DNA from: Caldilineaceae bacterium
GTDB lineage: Bacteria; Chloroflexota; Anaerolineae; Caldilineales; Caldilineaceae
Direction of reading: 5' to 3'
Assembly: GCA_022823185.1 (NCBI GenBank)
Contig: JAJDXQ010000004.1
Span: 1 to 39,744, forward strand
Length of the DNA: 39,744 bases
The notes under the pieces are model-generated. The model did no database searches and was not told where the DNA came from. It saw only the letters and a program-made list of their open reading frames with translations. The translations under genes were made by a program, and so were the position numbers. Positions 29,805 to 38,399 of this stretch are shown here, piece after piece; position 1 is the first letter of the stretch, and each line of letters starts with the position of its first letter.

Positions 29805-30800
29805 CTACCCGGATGGAGTTGGAATCGGAGTTTCGTTGGCAGCCGGTGTTGCTGTCGGCGTTGGCGTGATCTGAAGCAGCCCAGGCAACACGATCTCAGT
29901 GCCAATCTGCAAACTGGTTGCTTCCTGCCGGGACAGGTTATTCGCAGCCAGCAACTCTTCTTGAGAAATGCCGAACCGATTTGCGATTCCCACAATCGTA
30001 TCGCCCGCCCTGATCGTGTAGACCAGCCACCCAGGGGTAGGAGAGACCGTCGCGGTTGCAGTCTCAGTCGCAACTGCGGTAACCGTCGGCGTCGCCGTGT
30101 TTGTCACCGGGACAACCGTCTCCGTATAAGTGGGTTCGGCGGCCGCCGCCTCGGTTGCCGTCGCCTCTAACGTCGGAACCGTAGTCGCTGTCGGAGCCGT
30201 CGCTGCCTCAGAACTGTCTGCTGCCGTGCCCATCGCCTCAGCAGTTGGAGTCGGTGTCATGGCCTCAATCACAGCCGGCGCCCCTTCGGAACCGGCAGAC
30301 TCCTCCGACTGGCCTGGTCCGCTTTGAACCACCGCCGGCGCCAGGCTCTCTCGCGCAAGCCGTACAGTCGGTTCACTGTCTGAAGCAACCGGCGTAATCA
30401 CGAAGTTCTGCAGAATCGGCAAATTCTCATTCTCCTGCAAAATCGACGGCATCCCCCTGGCAACAAGGACAATGGCCAGAATGCCGACGAGCAACGCCGG
30501 TACTCCAACCGTGAGAAGCCGCGAAGGCGCCGCGTGCAAATTGCGCCCACAATGGGGGCAAATCACATGGTCAGTCGTCGCATGCTTGCCGCAACGACGA
30601 CAGCGTGCCCTGGTCACACGCGGCGTCAGACGCGTGCCGCACTCCGCGCAAACAGTCTGACTTTGCAAGACCGCGGCATAGCAGGATGGACAGCGCTTTG
30701 CCCCCCAGGAAGGGATCTGAACACCGCCGCGGCTTTCAGCCTGAACTTGACCGGGGCTATCGGCGCCGGCTTCCGAAATGTTTGAACTGTCTGAAGACAT
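29805..30800 (-). CDS. Zinc-ribbon, single-TM, LysM-domain protein
   Basis: The 331 residues begin with two zinc ribbons (C37/C40/C51/C54 and C67/C70/C81/C84) predicted to be cytoplasmic. One membrane helix follows (about 96-115), then a long Thr/Pro/Ala/Glu linker (about 140-255), a LysM domain at about 259-305 (YTIRAGDTIVGIANRFGISQEELLAANNL), and a short Pro/Thr tail. LysM binds peptidoglycan, so the protein would span from the cytoplasm to the wall. Such zinc-ribbon/LysM fusions are known in several Chloroflexota, but the function is not established. It lies 52 bases after rseP. Confidence 0.85.
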   Translation of the reverse strand: MSSDSSNISEAGADSPGQVQAESRGGVQIPSWGAKRCPSCYAAVLQSQTVCAECGTRLTPRVTRARCRRCGKHATTDHVICPHCGRNLHAAPSRLLTVGVPALLVGILAIVLVARGMPSILQENENLPILQNFVITPVASDSEPTVRLARESLAPAVVQSGPGQSEESAGSEGAPAVIEAMTPTPTAEAMGTAADSSEAATAPTATTVPTLEATATEAAAAEPTYTETVVPVTNTATPTVTAVATETATATVSPTPGWLVYTIRAGDTIVGIANRFGISQEELLAANNLSRQEATSLQIGTEIVLPGLLQITPTPTATPAANETPIPTPSG

Positions 30801-30852
30801 AAGCGGGGCATCGGCTTCCCGGTCAGGGAGCCGTCAGGTTACACGTGCGCCG

Positions 30853-32217
30853 TCACGGGCCCAACAGTTGGGACCAGTCGATGCCTTGCGGGCCGGAGCG
30901 AATATCATTGATCGTGATGACAACCATCAACCCCAACAGCAAGACAAATCCGACAAGGTGAATCACGCCCTCCTTTTCCGGTGCAATCCGACGTCCCCGC
31001 AACAACTCAACAAAGATAAACAGCAACCGTCCCCCATCCAAAGCCGGAATCGGCAACAGATTCGCGATGGCCAGCCCCGCGCTGATGATGGCAGCCAACT
31101 GCCACACAGGGAACCAGAGGCCTGTGTCAGCGGTCGCGCTGACCGCGCCGCCCACCAACTGCGCAATCCCAACCGGCCCGGAAAGGGCGGCATCCTGGGG
31201 CGCCAACTGCCCGGAGATGAGCATTACCGGCAGCGCAATCACGGCCTGCACATAGTCGACGATACCCACGATTCCTTGCCAGATGCTACTGAAAAAAGGC
31301 AGCGTCACCAACATCACATTCCCGCTGATGCCGACCCCTATCGCCCCCTGTCCGGACGGAGGATTCTGCCGCGCCAACACATCGCGACTGTAGAGCGCAT
31401 CCCCTCGCAGCATCGTTACAGTAATTGTCTCTCCCAAATGCGAACGCACGATCTCGCCCAAACCGCGGTCAGCCGTTACGACCTCGCCGTTGACGGCATA
31501 GAAGATGTCTCCGGGCAACATGCCCGCCATTTCGGCTGGGCTGTCCGGCGCCACAAGTGTGACCTGCGTATGCAGGGCTGGCTGAACGCCTACCTCTTCC
31601 AACAGGCCCTTCAGATCGTCCCGGGCGGCAAATGGAACCTGCAGCCTGTGCAGGACATCCCCGCGCAAGACTGCGAGAGTGCCCGCTTCTTCCGGCGCCA
31701 TGGGTGTACGCCGTTTCGGCTGTAACAGTTCACCGCTGCTTACGTCAATGTATACAGGCTGACCGTTGAACCGGATCAGCGTATCATTTGGCTCAAGATC
31801 AACGCCCATCAACTGCGTGCCGGGCGCGACTTCGTCTAGTTGCGGGTGGGCGGCGCCGGCCGGAAAGCCGGAGAAAACGCTGGCAATGGAAAACACGACC
31901 GCCAGCAACAGATTCATCGCCGGGCCGGCCAGGAGCGTGAGCACGCGGCCACGCTTGCGAGCCGCGTTAAACGAGCCGGGACGTGAGTCGGCCATGTCCT
32001 CACCCTTCATGCGCACAAAAGCGCCGAAAGGAATCGCATTGATCGTGAATACTGTCCCGTCGTAAGTGAATAACTTGATCAGGCGAGGAGGAAATCCAAA
32101 GACTCCAAACTCTTCTACTTCTATTCCGTTTCGCCGCGCCACCAGGTAGTGACCCAGCTCATGGAAGAAGATAAGCAGGCCCAATAACAGGAAAAAAGAG
32201 ACTATTGTCAGAAACAT
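30853..32217 (-). CDS. rseP: Site-2 intramembrane metalloprotease (RseP/M50 family)
   Basis: It cleaves membrane-anchored anti-sigma factors or signal peptides within the membrane. The 454 residues show HELGH at 19-23 in the first helix, two PDZ-like segments (about 120-300) and the C-terminal NLLPIPALDGGRLLF motif containing the third metal ligand. The start is ATG 32217, preceded by AAGGG with suitable spacing; eight extra codons upstream (to 32241) are possible but less likely. The gene heads a minus-strand run and has its own promoter. The downstream FecR-like protein could be a substrate (inference). Confidence 0.9.
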   Translation of the reverse strand: MFLTIVSFFLLLGLLIFFHELGHYLVARRNGIEVEEFGVFGFPPRLIKLFTYDGTVFTINAIPFGAFVRMKGEDMADSRPGSFNAARKRGRVLTLLAGPAMNLLLAVVFSIASVFSGFPAGAAHPQLDEVAPGTQLMGVDLEPNDTLIRFNGQPVYIDVSSGELLQPKRRTPMAPEEAGTLAVLRGDVLHRLQVPFAARDDLKGLLEEVGVQPALHTQVTLVAPDSPAEMAGMLPGDIFYAVNGEVVTADRGLGEIVRSHLGETITVTMLRGDALYSRDVLARQNPPSGQGAIGVGISGNVMLVTLPFFSSIWQGIVGIVDYVQAVIALPVMLISGQLAPQDAALSGPVGIAQLVGGAVSATADTGLWFPVWQLAAIISAGLAIANLLPIPALDGGRLLFIFVELLRGRRIAPEKEGVIHLVGFVLLLGLMVVITINDIRSGPQGIDWSQLLGP

Positions 32218-32384
32218 CCGCGCCCTTAATCCGGCGCCCAATCAGAGGGCGCCCTGCACTCACTTTCCCGATTCTTCACATTGCGCCCGGCCGACGAATG
32301 CCTACTGCATTCCAACGTCCGCCGGGCAACGCCGCCGCTGGATTGAGCAGCCGCAAACCTTCCGCTACACTCTCTCCAACCCTC

Positions 32385-32414
32385 ATTATACTCGGACGCC
32401 AAAAGAGCGGGCAA
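32385..32414 (-). promoter_or_regulatory. Promoter of the rseP operon
   Basis: On the minus strand TTGCCC (32409-32414) and a perfect TATAAT (32385-32390) are separated by 18 bases. The start of transcription would be near 32378, about 160 bases before the rseP ATG. Confidence 0.55.
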
Positions 32415-32683
32415 ATACATCAGCCCTGTCCCAAGTTGCTTTCACCTGCTTCGGCCAGGACTTTTGCAAAGTAACATCGCGGGCCCCAAGCGGTTCGAGC
32501 ACGAACCGCTCTGTCACTGAAAGGCCGTCGGCCAGCATGGCCCTGGGTCCCCCGCAACGCCCCCTGAATTCATCAAGATGCCGCGAAGGCGGTTCCAGTC
32601 CAGCGGGCAATCCTGCCCCAACTGTCCCCGACGGCTCCCCTCTCCTCGTCTTCCCAACTCCAATGTACCCACTCGCAGAGACC
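32415..32683. other. Intergenic stretch without a confident gene
   Basis: A minus-strand frame of 154 codons crosses here (32386-32850) but has no recognisable motif, overlaps the rseP promoter, and is rich in Arg and Gly as expected for chance frames in GC-rich DNA. No repeat or terminator was seen. Confidence 0.4.
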
Positions 32684-32866
32684 CTATTCCACACATTGAA
32701 CAGGTGCCCCGACCGTACCCCGCCACCATTCGACGGGGTCGTCCTTTGGGAACGCGCCCTGAGTTCGCGCGCGGCAACTTGCGCAAACCATGCGCGCGGC
32801 GAAAGACGGGTTGGGCCAAAGGATGAGGCGGACCGGCCAACCACATTCACCGCACCACGCTATCAA
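32684..32866 (-). CDS. Possible small zinc-ribbon protein
   Basis: This is a 60-residue frame starting with TTG 18 bases after the isopentenyl phosphate kinase stop. It contains WCGECGWPVRL near the start and MVCASCRA 20 residues later, a CxxC...CxxC layout typical of small zinc ribbons, and ends in a Trp-containing segment. An AGGA is very close to the start. Against it: the TTG start, the short length, and chance. It would be the last gene of the his-sel operon. Confidence 0.4.
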   Translation of the reverse strand: MIAWCGECGWPVRLILWPNPSFAARMVCASCRARTQGAFPKDDPVEWWRGTVGAPVQCVE

Positions 32867-32884
32867 ATTCCTACAGGTCCCACT

Positions 32885-33715
32885 TCAGGGGCGTTCCTGC
32901 AGCCTCCCCGCGTGGATCAAGGTCCCCGGGAACGCCGACAGGTCCGTCAGCGCGGCGAAAATGGCGCCCGGTGTAAGCCCGCCGCATACAATCACCTCCA
33001 GGCCCTCCGCCGCGTCCACCATCCGCAAGGATTGCTCGACTTTCGCCGCCATGCCACCGGTAACATCAGTGGCATGGCTGGCGCCAAGGGCAACAGACAG
33101 AGATCCGAGAGAAGCGGGCGTGATCTCTCTCAGCAAGACTGCCGTCGAGTCCCGCCGCGGATCGCTGGTGTAGACGCCCTCCAGTTCACCTGCCAGCACG
33201 ATCCGAACCGGCGGAAAACGATCCGCCATCTGTTCGAAAATCTCTTCGGTGCTGGCAATGGTCCCCCCTCGCACGCTGTCGAATGCAACGTCCCCGTGTA
33301 TCAACGGCAGCAGCCCCCGCTCCACGGCCATCCGCACTGTTTCCGCCGGGCCCTCCATGACCTTGCCGTCCCTGCACCGCAGCCCGACACTGGGCTGCAC
33401 AGACCAGACCGGCAGCCCAGCCTCCAGAAAACATGCCGCGACGATTCGGTTCAGCCGGGCGGCAGCATCCGCCGTGGCCGCGAAACCATACCACTGCGCC
33501 GGACTGCCAACGCCTCTTCGCGTTCCATAGCGTTGTGCGCTGACATGGCCGAAACTCCCGCTCCCGTGCCCCACCACCAGCCGCAGCCGGGGACATTCGC
33601 GGCGCGCCTGGGCGACTTCACGGGCGACCCGCTCCAAAACGTCCCGCCTGGCCGTCTCCGGTTGGTCCTTCTCCGTGATCAGGGAGCCGCCGAGTTTCAG
33701 ATAGATGAGAGGCAC
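32885..33715 (-). CDS. ipk: Isopentenyl phosphate kinase
   Basis: This amino-acid-kinase-fold enzyme phosphorylates isopentenyl phosphate to isopentenyl diphosphate, the last step of the alternative mevalonate pathway. The 276 residues begin LIYLKLGGSLIT (K7) and have GHGSGSFGH at 49-57, where the last His is the catalytic residue that distinguishes these kinases from other family members. HGDVAFD, LAGELEGVYTSDP and DVTGGMAAK follow. The start is GTG. Isopentenyl phosphate kinases are known from Archaea and from Chloroflexota such as Roseiflexus. The partner phosphomevalonate decarboxylase is not in the window. Confidence 0.88.
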   Translation of the reverse strand: MPLIYLKLGGSLITEKDQPETARRDVLERVAREVAQARRECPRLRLVVGHGSGSFGHVSAQRYGTRRGVGSPAQWYGFAATADAAARLNRIVAACFLEAGLPVWSVQPSVGLRCRDGKVMEGPAETVRMAVERGLLPLIHGDVAFDSVRGGTIASTEEIFEQMADRFPPVRIVLAGELEGVYTSDPRRDSTAVLLREITPASLGSLSVALGASHATDVTGGMAAKVEQSLRMVDAAEGLEVIVCGGLTPGAIFAALTDLSAFPGTLIHAGRLQERP

Positions 33716-33734
33716 AGCTGTAACAGAGCTCCGG

Positions 33735-35279
33735 TTAATGGCCGGCGCCGGCCGTGCCGCCGTCTGATCGAGGCAGCCGGCGGCAGAGAATCTCCAGCAA
33801 TGCCTGCTCCTGCTCCGGCAGAACGGTGCGCAGGTCGAACAGCAGCTGGGCGTTCTGAATCCGGCAGATCACTGGCGGCTCCGCCTCGCGCAAAGACGCG
33901 GCCGCGCCGTCCGTCTGCGGAACGTCAAGCGCCAGCAGGTAGGTGGCGAGGGTCTCGCCGGGAAGACTGCCCCCGCCGACTGTGCTCTCGCCTCGAATGA
34001 CCTTGGCCTCGATCCCCGATTCAGCCAGCCGGACTTGAAAATGGCGAGCCCGCCGTTGAACGGCCTCCTCGGTCTCCGCCATCATGCGCCATACCGGTAT
34101 CTCGCGCACGGCGCGTCCCCGCCGGTATGCCTGCAGCGTGCCGTCCAGGGCCGCCAGCGTCATCTTGTCCACCCGCAATGCGCGGGCCAGCGGGTGCGAG
34201 CGTAACCGCGAGATATACTCGGCCTTGCCAACGATGAGGCCCGCCTGTGGGCCCCCCAGCAGCTTGTCCCCGCTGAACGTGATCACGTCCGCCCCGTCCT
34301 GCACGCTGCTCTGCGCCATCGGCTCCGCCGCCAGCCCGAACTGCGCCGTATCCAGCAGCGTGCCGGACCCCAGGTCGTCAATGACCAGCGGGCGGTCGCC
34401 CTTTGCCTGCCCGGCGCCGGCGCCCACAGTCCTGCCGCCCGCTTCACCGATCCCCTCCGCCCCCCGCGCCTGCTCCAAACCATGGCCCTGCGCAATCTCG
34501 ACCAGCTCCGCCAGGCGCGGCTTTGTCACAAAACCGACCTGCCTGAAATTGCTGGCGTGTATGCGCATCAGCGCGGCGGTATCAGGCCCGATCGCAGCCT
34601 TGAAGTCCTGCGCATGCGTGCGGTTCGTCGTGCCAACCTCCACCAACGTCGCGCCGCTCTGCCGCAGCACGTCAGGAATCCGGAAGCCTCCCCCTATCTC
34701 GACCAGTTCGCCCCGGCTCACGACCACTTCGCGCCCTCTGCACAGCGCCGTCAACGCAAGAAAGACCGCTGCCGCATTATTGTTCACCACAAGCGCGTCT
34801 TCAGCGCCCGTCAACTCGCACAGGAGACGGGAAGGGTGGTCATGGCGGCTGCCCCGCTGCCCCGCCTTCACATCATATTCAAGCGTGCTGTATCCACTGG
34901 ACAGGCGCGTGACCGCTTCCTGGGCGCTCCTGCTGAGGGGTATGCGGCCCAGATTCGTGTGAATGAGTACGCCGGTGGCATTGATTACCGGCCGCAGCGA
35001 AGGAGCCGCCGCCGCCGCGACGCTCCTTGTGATTCGCTCCGCCAACGCCTCCCCAGAGGGGGCCTCTTCCCCCTTCAGAATGGCGGCGCGGGCGCCGGCC
35101 AGCTCCGCCCGCGTCGCCGCCGTAACCGCCGCGCGTCCATATTCCGCCACCAGCCCGGCAATGTCCGGCGCCAGCAGCAGCCTGTCAACAGAAGGCAGCC
35201 TGCGAAACACCGTGACGTCCCGCCCGGCTTTCTTATCTGCGGCAATGCTCGAAGAATGCGTGGAGCCAGATTCTGTCAT
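33735..35279 (-). CDS. selA: L-seryl-tRNA(Sec) selenium transferase
   Basis: SelA converts seryl-tRNA(Sec) to selenocysteinyl-tRNA with selenophosphate, using PLP. The start is ATG 35279 (514 residues); a longer open frame to 35459 encodes residues unlike SelA and overlaps rfbC. Motifs: RLPSVDRLL at the N-terminus, INATGVLIHTNLGRIPLS, YDVKAGQRGSRHDH, VVNNNAAAVFLALTAL, and FSGDKLLGGPQAG with the PLP lysine K339. The protein is about 45 residues longer than usual, partly from a Gly/Ala-rich insert just before PLVIDDLGSG. No selB, selD or tRNA(Sec) gene is in the window. Confidence 0.9.
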   Translation of the reverse strand: MTESGSTHSSSIAADKKAGRDVTVFRRLPSVDRLLLAPDIAGLVAEYGRAAVTAATRAELAGARAAILKGEEAPSGEALAERITRSVAAAAAPSLRPVINATGVLIHTNLGRIPLSRSAQEAVTRLSSGYSTLEYDVKAGQRGSRHDHPSRLLCELTGAEDALVVNNNAAAVFLALTALCRGREVVVSRGELVEIGGGFRIPDVLRQSGATLVEVGTTNRTHAQDFKAAIGPDTAALMRIHASNFRQVGFVTKPRLAELVEIAQGHGLEQARGAEGIGEAGGRTVGAGAGQAKGDRPLVIDDLGSGTLLDTAQFGLAAEPMAQSSVQDGADVITFSGDKLLGGPQAGLIVGKAEYISRLRSHPLARALRVDKMTLAALDGTLQAYRRGRAVREIPVWRMMAETEEAVQRRARHFQVRLAESGIEAKVIRGESTVGGGSLPGETLATYLLALDVPQTDGAAASLREAEPPVICRIQNAQLLFDLRTVLPEQEQALLEILCRRLPRSDGGTAGAGH

Positions 35280-35359
35280 GGAACCGCTTTTCGCACTGAG
35301 GAGACCAAAAATAAAGGCGTTTCGAACGTGAGTCGCTCTGCCGTCCCATTCTCGCGGCC

Positions 35360-35911
35360 CTAGGCAGGGCGCAGCCTCGGCAAGCGATCGGCCGCCAGCT
35401 CTGCCAGCGCCGGATTTCTCCGATCCCGGTCGGAAAGAACCGGCTCGGACCACTTCCAATCGACTGCCAGCCCCGGATCATCCCAGGCTACGCCGTGCTC
35501 GTCCGAATTGTCATAATAGTTGTCGACATTGTAGGCCAGCGCCGCTTCCGTCAGCGCAAGAAATCCATGCGCGACCCCGACCGGAATGAAGATGCCCGAC
35601 GTGTTGTGTTCCCCGATCTCCAGCGTTTCCGTCCTCCTAAATGTAGGGCTGTCCGGGCGCAGGTCGGCCAGACCCACCTGAACCGTTCCTGTCACGCAGA
35701 ACCAGTAGTCAACCTGATGATAGTGGTAATGCAGCCCGCGCAGCACGCCCGCCTTCGAGTAGCTGACATTTGACTGGACCCGCGTCCAACTCCGCTGCGG
35801 GAACCACTCCTTGCGAAAGGTCTCCAGGAAACGGCCCCGGTCATCTCCGAAAGGCCGCAGCGCGACGAACTTAACGCCTTCAATCACATTGGAATCCGAA
35901 ATTTCTGGCAC
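35360..35911 (-). CDS. rfbC: dTDP-4-dehydrorhamnose 3,5-epimerase-like protein
   Basis: RmlC/RfbC epimerises the dTDP-4-keto sugar in dTDP-rhamnose synthesis. I chose GTG 35911 (183 residues) because GAGGA (35919-35923 on the minus strand) is 7 bases before it; an ATG at 35950 has no such site. Motifs: FGDDRGRFLETFR, QSNVSYSKAGVLRGLHYH with H61, FIPVGVAHGFLAL, and YNVDNYYDNSDEHG. The usual HYQ after RGL is HYHYHQ here. No rmlA, rmlB or rmlD gene is nearby; its placement between hisG and selA is odd. Confidence 0.88.
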   Translation of the reverse strand: MPEISDSNVIEGVKFVALRPFGDDRGRFLETFRKEWFPQRSWTRVQSNVSYSKAGVLRGLHYHYHQVDYWFCVTGTVQVGLADLRPDSPTFRRTETLEIGEHNTSGIFIPVGVAHGFLALTEAALAYNVDNYYDNSDEHGVAWDDPGLAVDWKWSEPVLSDRDRRNPALAELAADRLPRLRPA

Positions 35912-35963
35912 AGTTGTATCCTCAGCCTTTCCCGCCGTCTTTCCCCGCATCGGGGGAGGCCGC

Positions 35964-36752
35964 TCATGTTGTCAACGACCGCATTCGCTCGATGATTCGG
36001 TTGATCTCCGTCGCTTTCAGCTGATACGCCGCCCGGTTGACGACCAGCACCGCCTGGCTCTCCAGGATTGTCCGAATCTCTACCAGCCCATTTATTCTCA
36101 GCGTTGTTCCCGTCTGGACCACATCAACGATCAGATCGGAGAGGCCCAGGATCGGCCCAAGCTCGACCGATCCGTTCAACGTGATGACCTCTGCGTTCAC
36201 GCCCCTCTCCGCGAAGAAACTGCGCGTCAAGCGCGGGTACTCGGTCGCAATGCGGGGCTGGCTCATGTAGCGCAAAGGCGTTCCAGGGTGGTGCAAAGAA
36301 GAGGAAACACCCAAGGAACGCTCGGCAAGATCGCCTTCTGCTTCGGTTGCGCCCGCCGCGCTCTCCGCCGGGCCGGCCAGGCAGAGCCGGCACTGCCCAA
36401 AAGGCAGCAGCAGCGGCTCGTAGACCGCACGATCCGTCTCCCGCACGACGTCCAGCCCGCAGATGCCCAGATCAGCCGCGCCGTGCTCAACATACGTCGG
36501 CACATCGCGCGGCTTGGCCATGACAAAACCGACCGTCCCGTCGGCCGCAGGCAAAACCAGCTTGCGGCTCTCCGTGTCGGTTGGGGTCGACAGTCCGGCC
36601 TGCTCCAAAAAGGACAAGCTGTCCTGGGCAAGCCTCCCCTTCGGCAAGGCAAAGAGCAGAGACTGTTCGCCTCCCGCCCCTGGCGCCGACACCTGAGCAT
36701 CCTCAGCTGTTGCTGCCGCCCCGCGAATGGGCGCTGACATCGATGAAATCAT
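35964..36752 (-). CDS. hisG: ATP phosphoribosyltransferase, short form
   Basis: It catalyses the first committed step of histidine synthesis, joining ATP and PRPP. The 262 residues lack the C-terminal regulatory domain of long HisG and so need HisZ, which is encoded immediately upstream. Motifs: LLFALPKGRL (about 32-41), ADLGICGLDVV, and the PRPP loop IVDVVQTGTTLRINGL. The N-terminal 30 residues (Ala/Gly-rich) are extra. The ATG overlaps the hisZ stop (ATGA), so the two are translationally coupled. Confidence 0.93.
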   Translation of the reverse strand: MISSMSAPIRGAAATAEDAQVSAPGAGGEQSLLFALPKGRLAQDSLSFLEQAGLSTPTDTESRKLVLPAADGTVGFVMAKPRDVPTYVEHGAADLGICGLDVVRETDRAVYEPLLLPFGQCRLCLAGPAESAAGATEAEGDLAERSLGVSSSLHHPGTPLRYMSQPRIATEYPRLTRSFFAERGVNAEVITLNGSVELGPILGLSDLIVDVVQTGTTLRINGLVEIRTILESQAVLVVNRAAYQLKATEINRIIERMRSLTT

Positions 36753-38050
36753 TTACTCTGCCCCGCGATTTCTGCACACGTCGTCTGCGGCGGCGAAAGG
36801 CAATCTGCTTCGAGCGGCCCAATCAGGACAAAGTCACCGCCCTCGTCGCGCCGGTAGTGCATGAACTCCTCCTCCCACAGAAGGACGTCCACCACGTCAG
36901 TTTCCCCCGCATACCCAAAGGCGCGATCCGCCGACCAGTCGTTGACATCCACCTGAATCCGTACGCCCGCCTGGCGCAACCTTTGCACTTGGACCAGCGC
37001 AGCCGCGCTCCCTCTGGGCAGCGCCAGAACGGTCCGCTGGCGGCGCGTGCGATTCTTCGCGTCAGCCCCCTCCTGCCGCTGCTTAGCGACCAGCAACCGG
37101 TCCACACCAAGCGCGACGCCCACCGCCGGTTGCGACGGCCCGAACCGGCCCACAAGGTCGTCGTAACGCCCGCCGCTGGCAACGGCAGTCCCCAGGCCGG
37201 GTGTTACCGCCTCGAATGTAACGCCCGTGTAATAGCCAAGATTGCGAATTTCGGTCAGATCGATGACAAGGCTGTTCAGCGTGTCGTAACCATCCAGGGC
37301 ATCCACAATCTGACGAAGGTTCCGTAGAGCTTCGTGCATCCCCCTGTTCTGAATATGGCGTTCTGCCAGCGAGAGAATGGCGTCTACATTTTCCCCCACC
37401 AGTTGCGGCAAAGTCTCAACCGCCTGCCGCTGCCCTGTGCGCAGTGGTGTCTCCCGCAGGAACTCAGCCAGAAGCGGTTCGCTCTTACGCTCCAACGCCC
37501 AATGCAGTTGTTGCGCCTGCTCCGGATTGAGCGCCAGCGCCTCGAGAAGCCCGCGATAGTAGCGGATGTGGCCCACAATCTGCCGGAACTCCGTCAGGCC
37601 CGCCGCCTTCAGCGCCGCTGCGTTGATGGCCAGAACCTCAGCGTCGGCCGCCGGGCTCGGCGCGCCGATCAACTCGCCGCCTACCTGCCAGAACTCGCGT
37701 TGGCGGCCCGCCTGGGGTTCAAGGTAGCGAAAGACGCTGCCCCCGTAGCAGAATCGCTGCGGCATCGGCCAGTCGTGCAGCCGCGCGCCCACCAGCCGGG
37801 CGACCGGCGTCGTGAATTCTGGCCGCAAGGAAAGCGTGCTTCCGTCCCGGTCGAGAAAGCGGTACATCCCGCTGCGCAAACGGTCGTCATACTGGGCGCT
37901 GAGCGTCGAATCGAACTCAAACATCGGCGGGATGACGTCACCGTAGCCCCAGCCGCGAAACGTTTCCAGCAGCGCGTCAAGCAGGCTCTGCCGCAGACTC
38001 GCCTCGTCCCAGAAATAGTCAGCGACGCCAAAGGGGATGTGCCCGTTCAT
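36749..38050 (-). CDS. hisZ: ATP phosphoribosyltransferase regulatory subunit
   Basis: HisZ is a histidyl-tRNA-synthetase-like protein that binds HisG and confers histidine feedback. The 433 residues start at ATG 38050; an open frame to 38314 runs into the zinc-ribbon gene and is discarded. Synthetase-like motifs: PPMFEFDSTLSAQ, LRPEFTTPVARLVG, QREFWQVGGELIG, YYTGVTFEA, and SGGRYDDLVGRFG. The C-terminal part (about 320-433) is longer than in compact HisZ. A charging synthetase is not excluded by motifs alone, but linkage to short hisG supports HisZ. Confidence 0.9.
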   Translation of the reverse strand: MNGHIPFGVADYFWDEASLRQSLLDALLETFRGWGYGDVIPPMFEFDSTLSAQYDDRLRSGMYRFLDRDGSTLSLRPEFTTPVARLVGARLHDWPMPQRFCYGGSVFRYLEPQAGRQREFWQVGGELIGAPSPAADAEVLAINAAALKAAGLTEFRQIVGHIRYYRGLLEALALNPEQAQQLHWALERKSEPLLAEFLRETPLRTGQRQAVETLPQLVGENVDAILSLAERHIQNRGMHEALRNLRQIVDALDGYDTLNSLVIDLTEIRNLGYYTGVTFEAVTPGLGTAVASGGRYDDLVGRFGPSQPAVGVALGVDRLLVAKQRQEGADAKNRTRRQRTVLALPRGSAAALVQVQRLRQAGVRIQVDVNDWSADRAFGYAGETDVVDVLLWEEEFMHYRRDEGGDFVLIGPLEADCLSPPQTTCAEIAGQSK

Positions 38051-38334
38051 CTGCCCTGCTCGCGCTTCCGCTGTCGATTCGCCTGCAATGTATCGATCTG
38101 TTCTTTCGGCGTATAGGAGGCCGCCTTCGCAGTCTCCGCGCTGGACGCGCTCTCCTCCTGCGGCGTAAGCCCGCCCAGTTCCCCCAGAACCGCGACGCGC
38201 GACATCGTGCGCCTCGTCGCGCCGCTGCCGCAGGCCGGACAGTCCGGCTGCTGGTCCTGCGCGGAGGCCACCGTCGGCCAGAGACGGTCGAACTGATTGT
38301 CGCAATCCAGGCAAACATACTCGTAGATCGGCAT
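38047..38334 (-). CDS. FmdB-family zinc-ribbon protein
   Basis: This is a 95-residue protein beginning MPIYEYVCLDC, the family hallmark. The zinc ribbon uses C8, C11, C32 and C35; the remainder is low-complexity Ala/Glu/Ser with a basic tail. The true function is unknown in spite of the name. ATG 38334 is the first gene after the promoter at 38400-38428, and its stop overlaps the hisZ start. It would be the first gene of an operon running to 32684. Confidence 0.88.
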   Translation of the reverse strand: MPIYEYVCLDCDNQFDRLWPTVASAQDQQPDCPACGSGATRRTMSRVAVLGELGGLTPQEESASSAETAKAASYTPKEQIDTLQANRQRKREQGR

Positions 38335-38349
38335 TTCGGTCTCCGTTCC

Positions 38350-38388
38350 GGCGCCGCGGCCGGCGCCCTCAGGCAAGGCGCCTTGCCT
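38350..38388. promoter_or_regulatory. 18-bp perfect palindrome just after the fmdB-his promoter
   Basis: AGGCAAGGCGCCTTGCCT at 38371-38388 is a perfect palindrome starting a few bases after the predicted transcription start. Next to it, 38350-38367 has GGCGCC arms (GGCGCC, 6 bases, GGCGCC). A palindrome at this position could be an operator for a dimeric repressor, or a leader hairpin. No regulator gene is adjacent. Confidence 0.5.
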
Positions 38389-38399
38389 CGACTGACAAC

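Noticed and set aside
32386..32850. 154-codon minus-strand frame between rseP and ipk
   Set aside because: It spans the rseP promoter, has chance-like Arg/Gly/Ser composition and no motif; the overlapping zinc-ribbon frame is more plausible.
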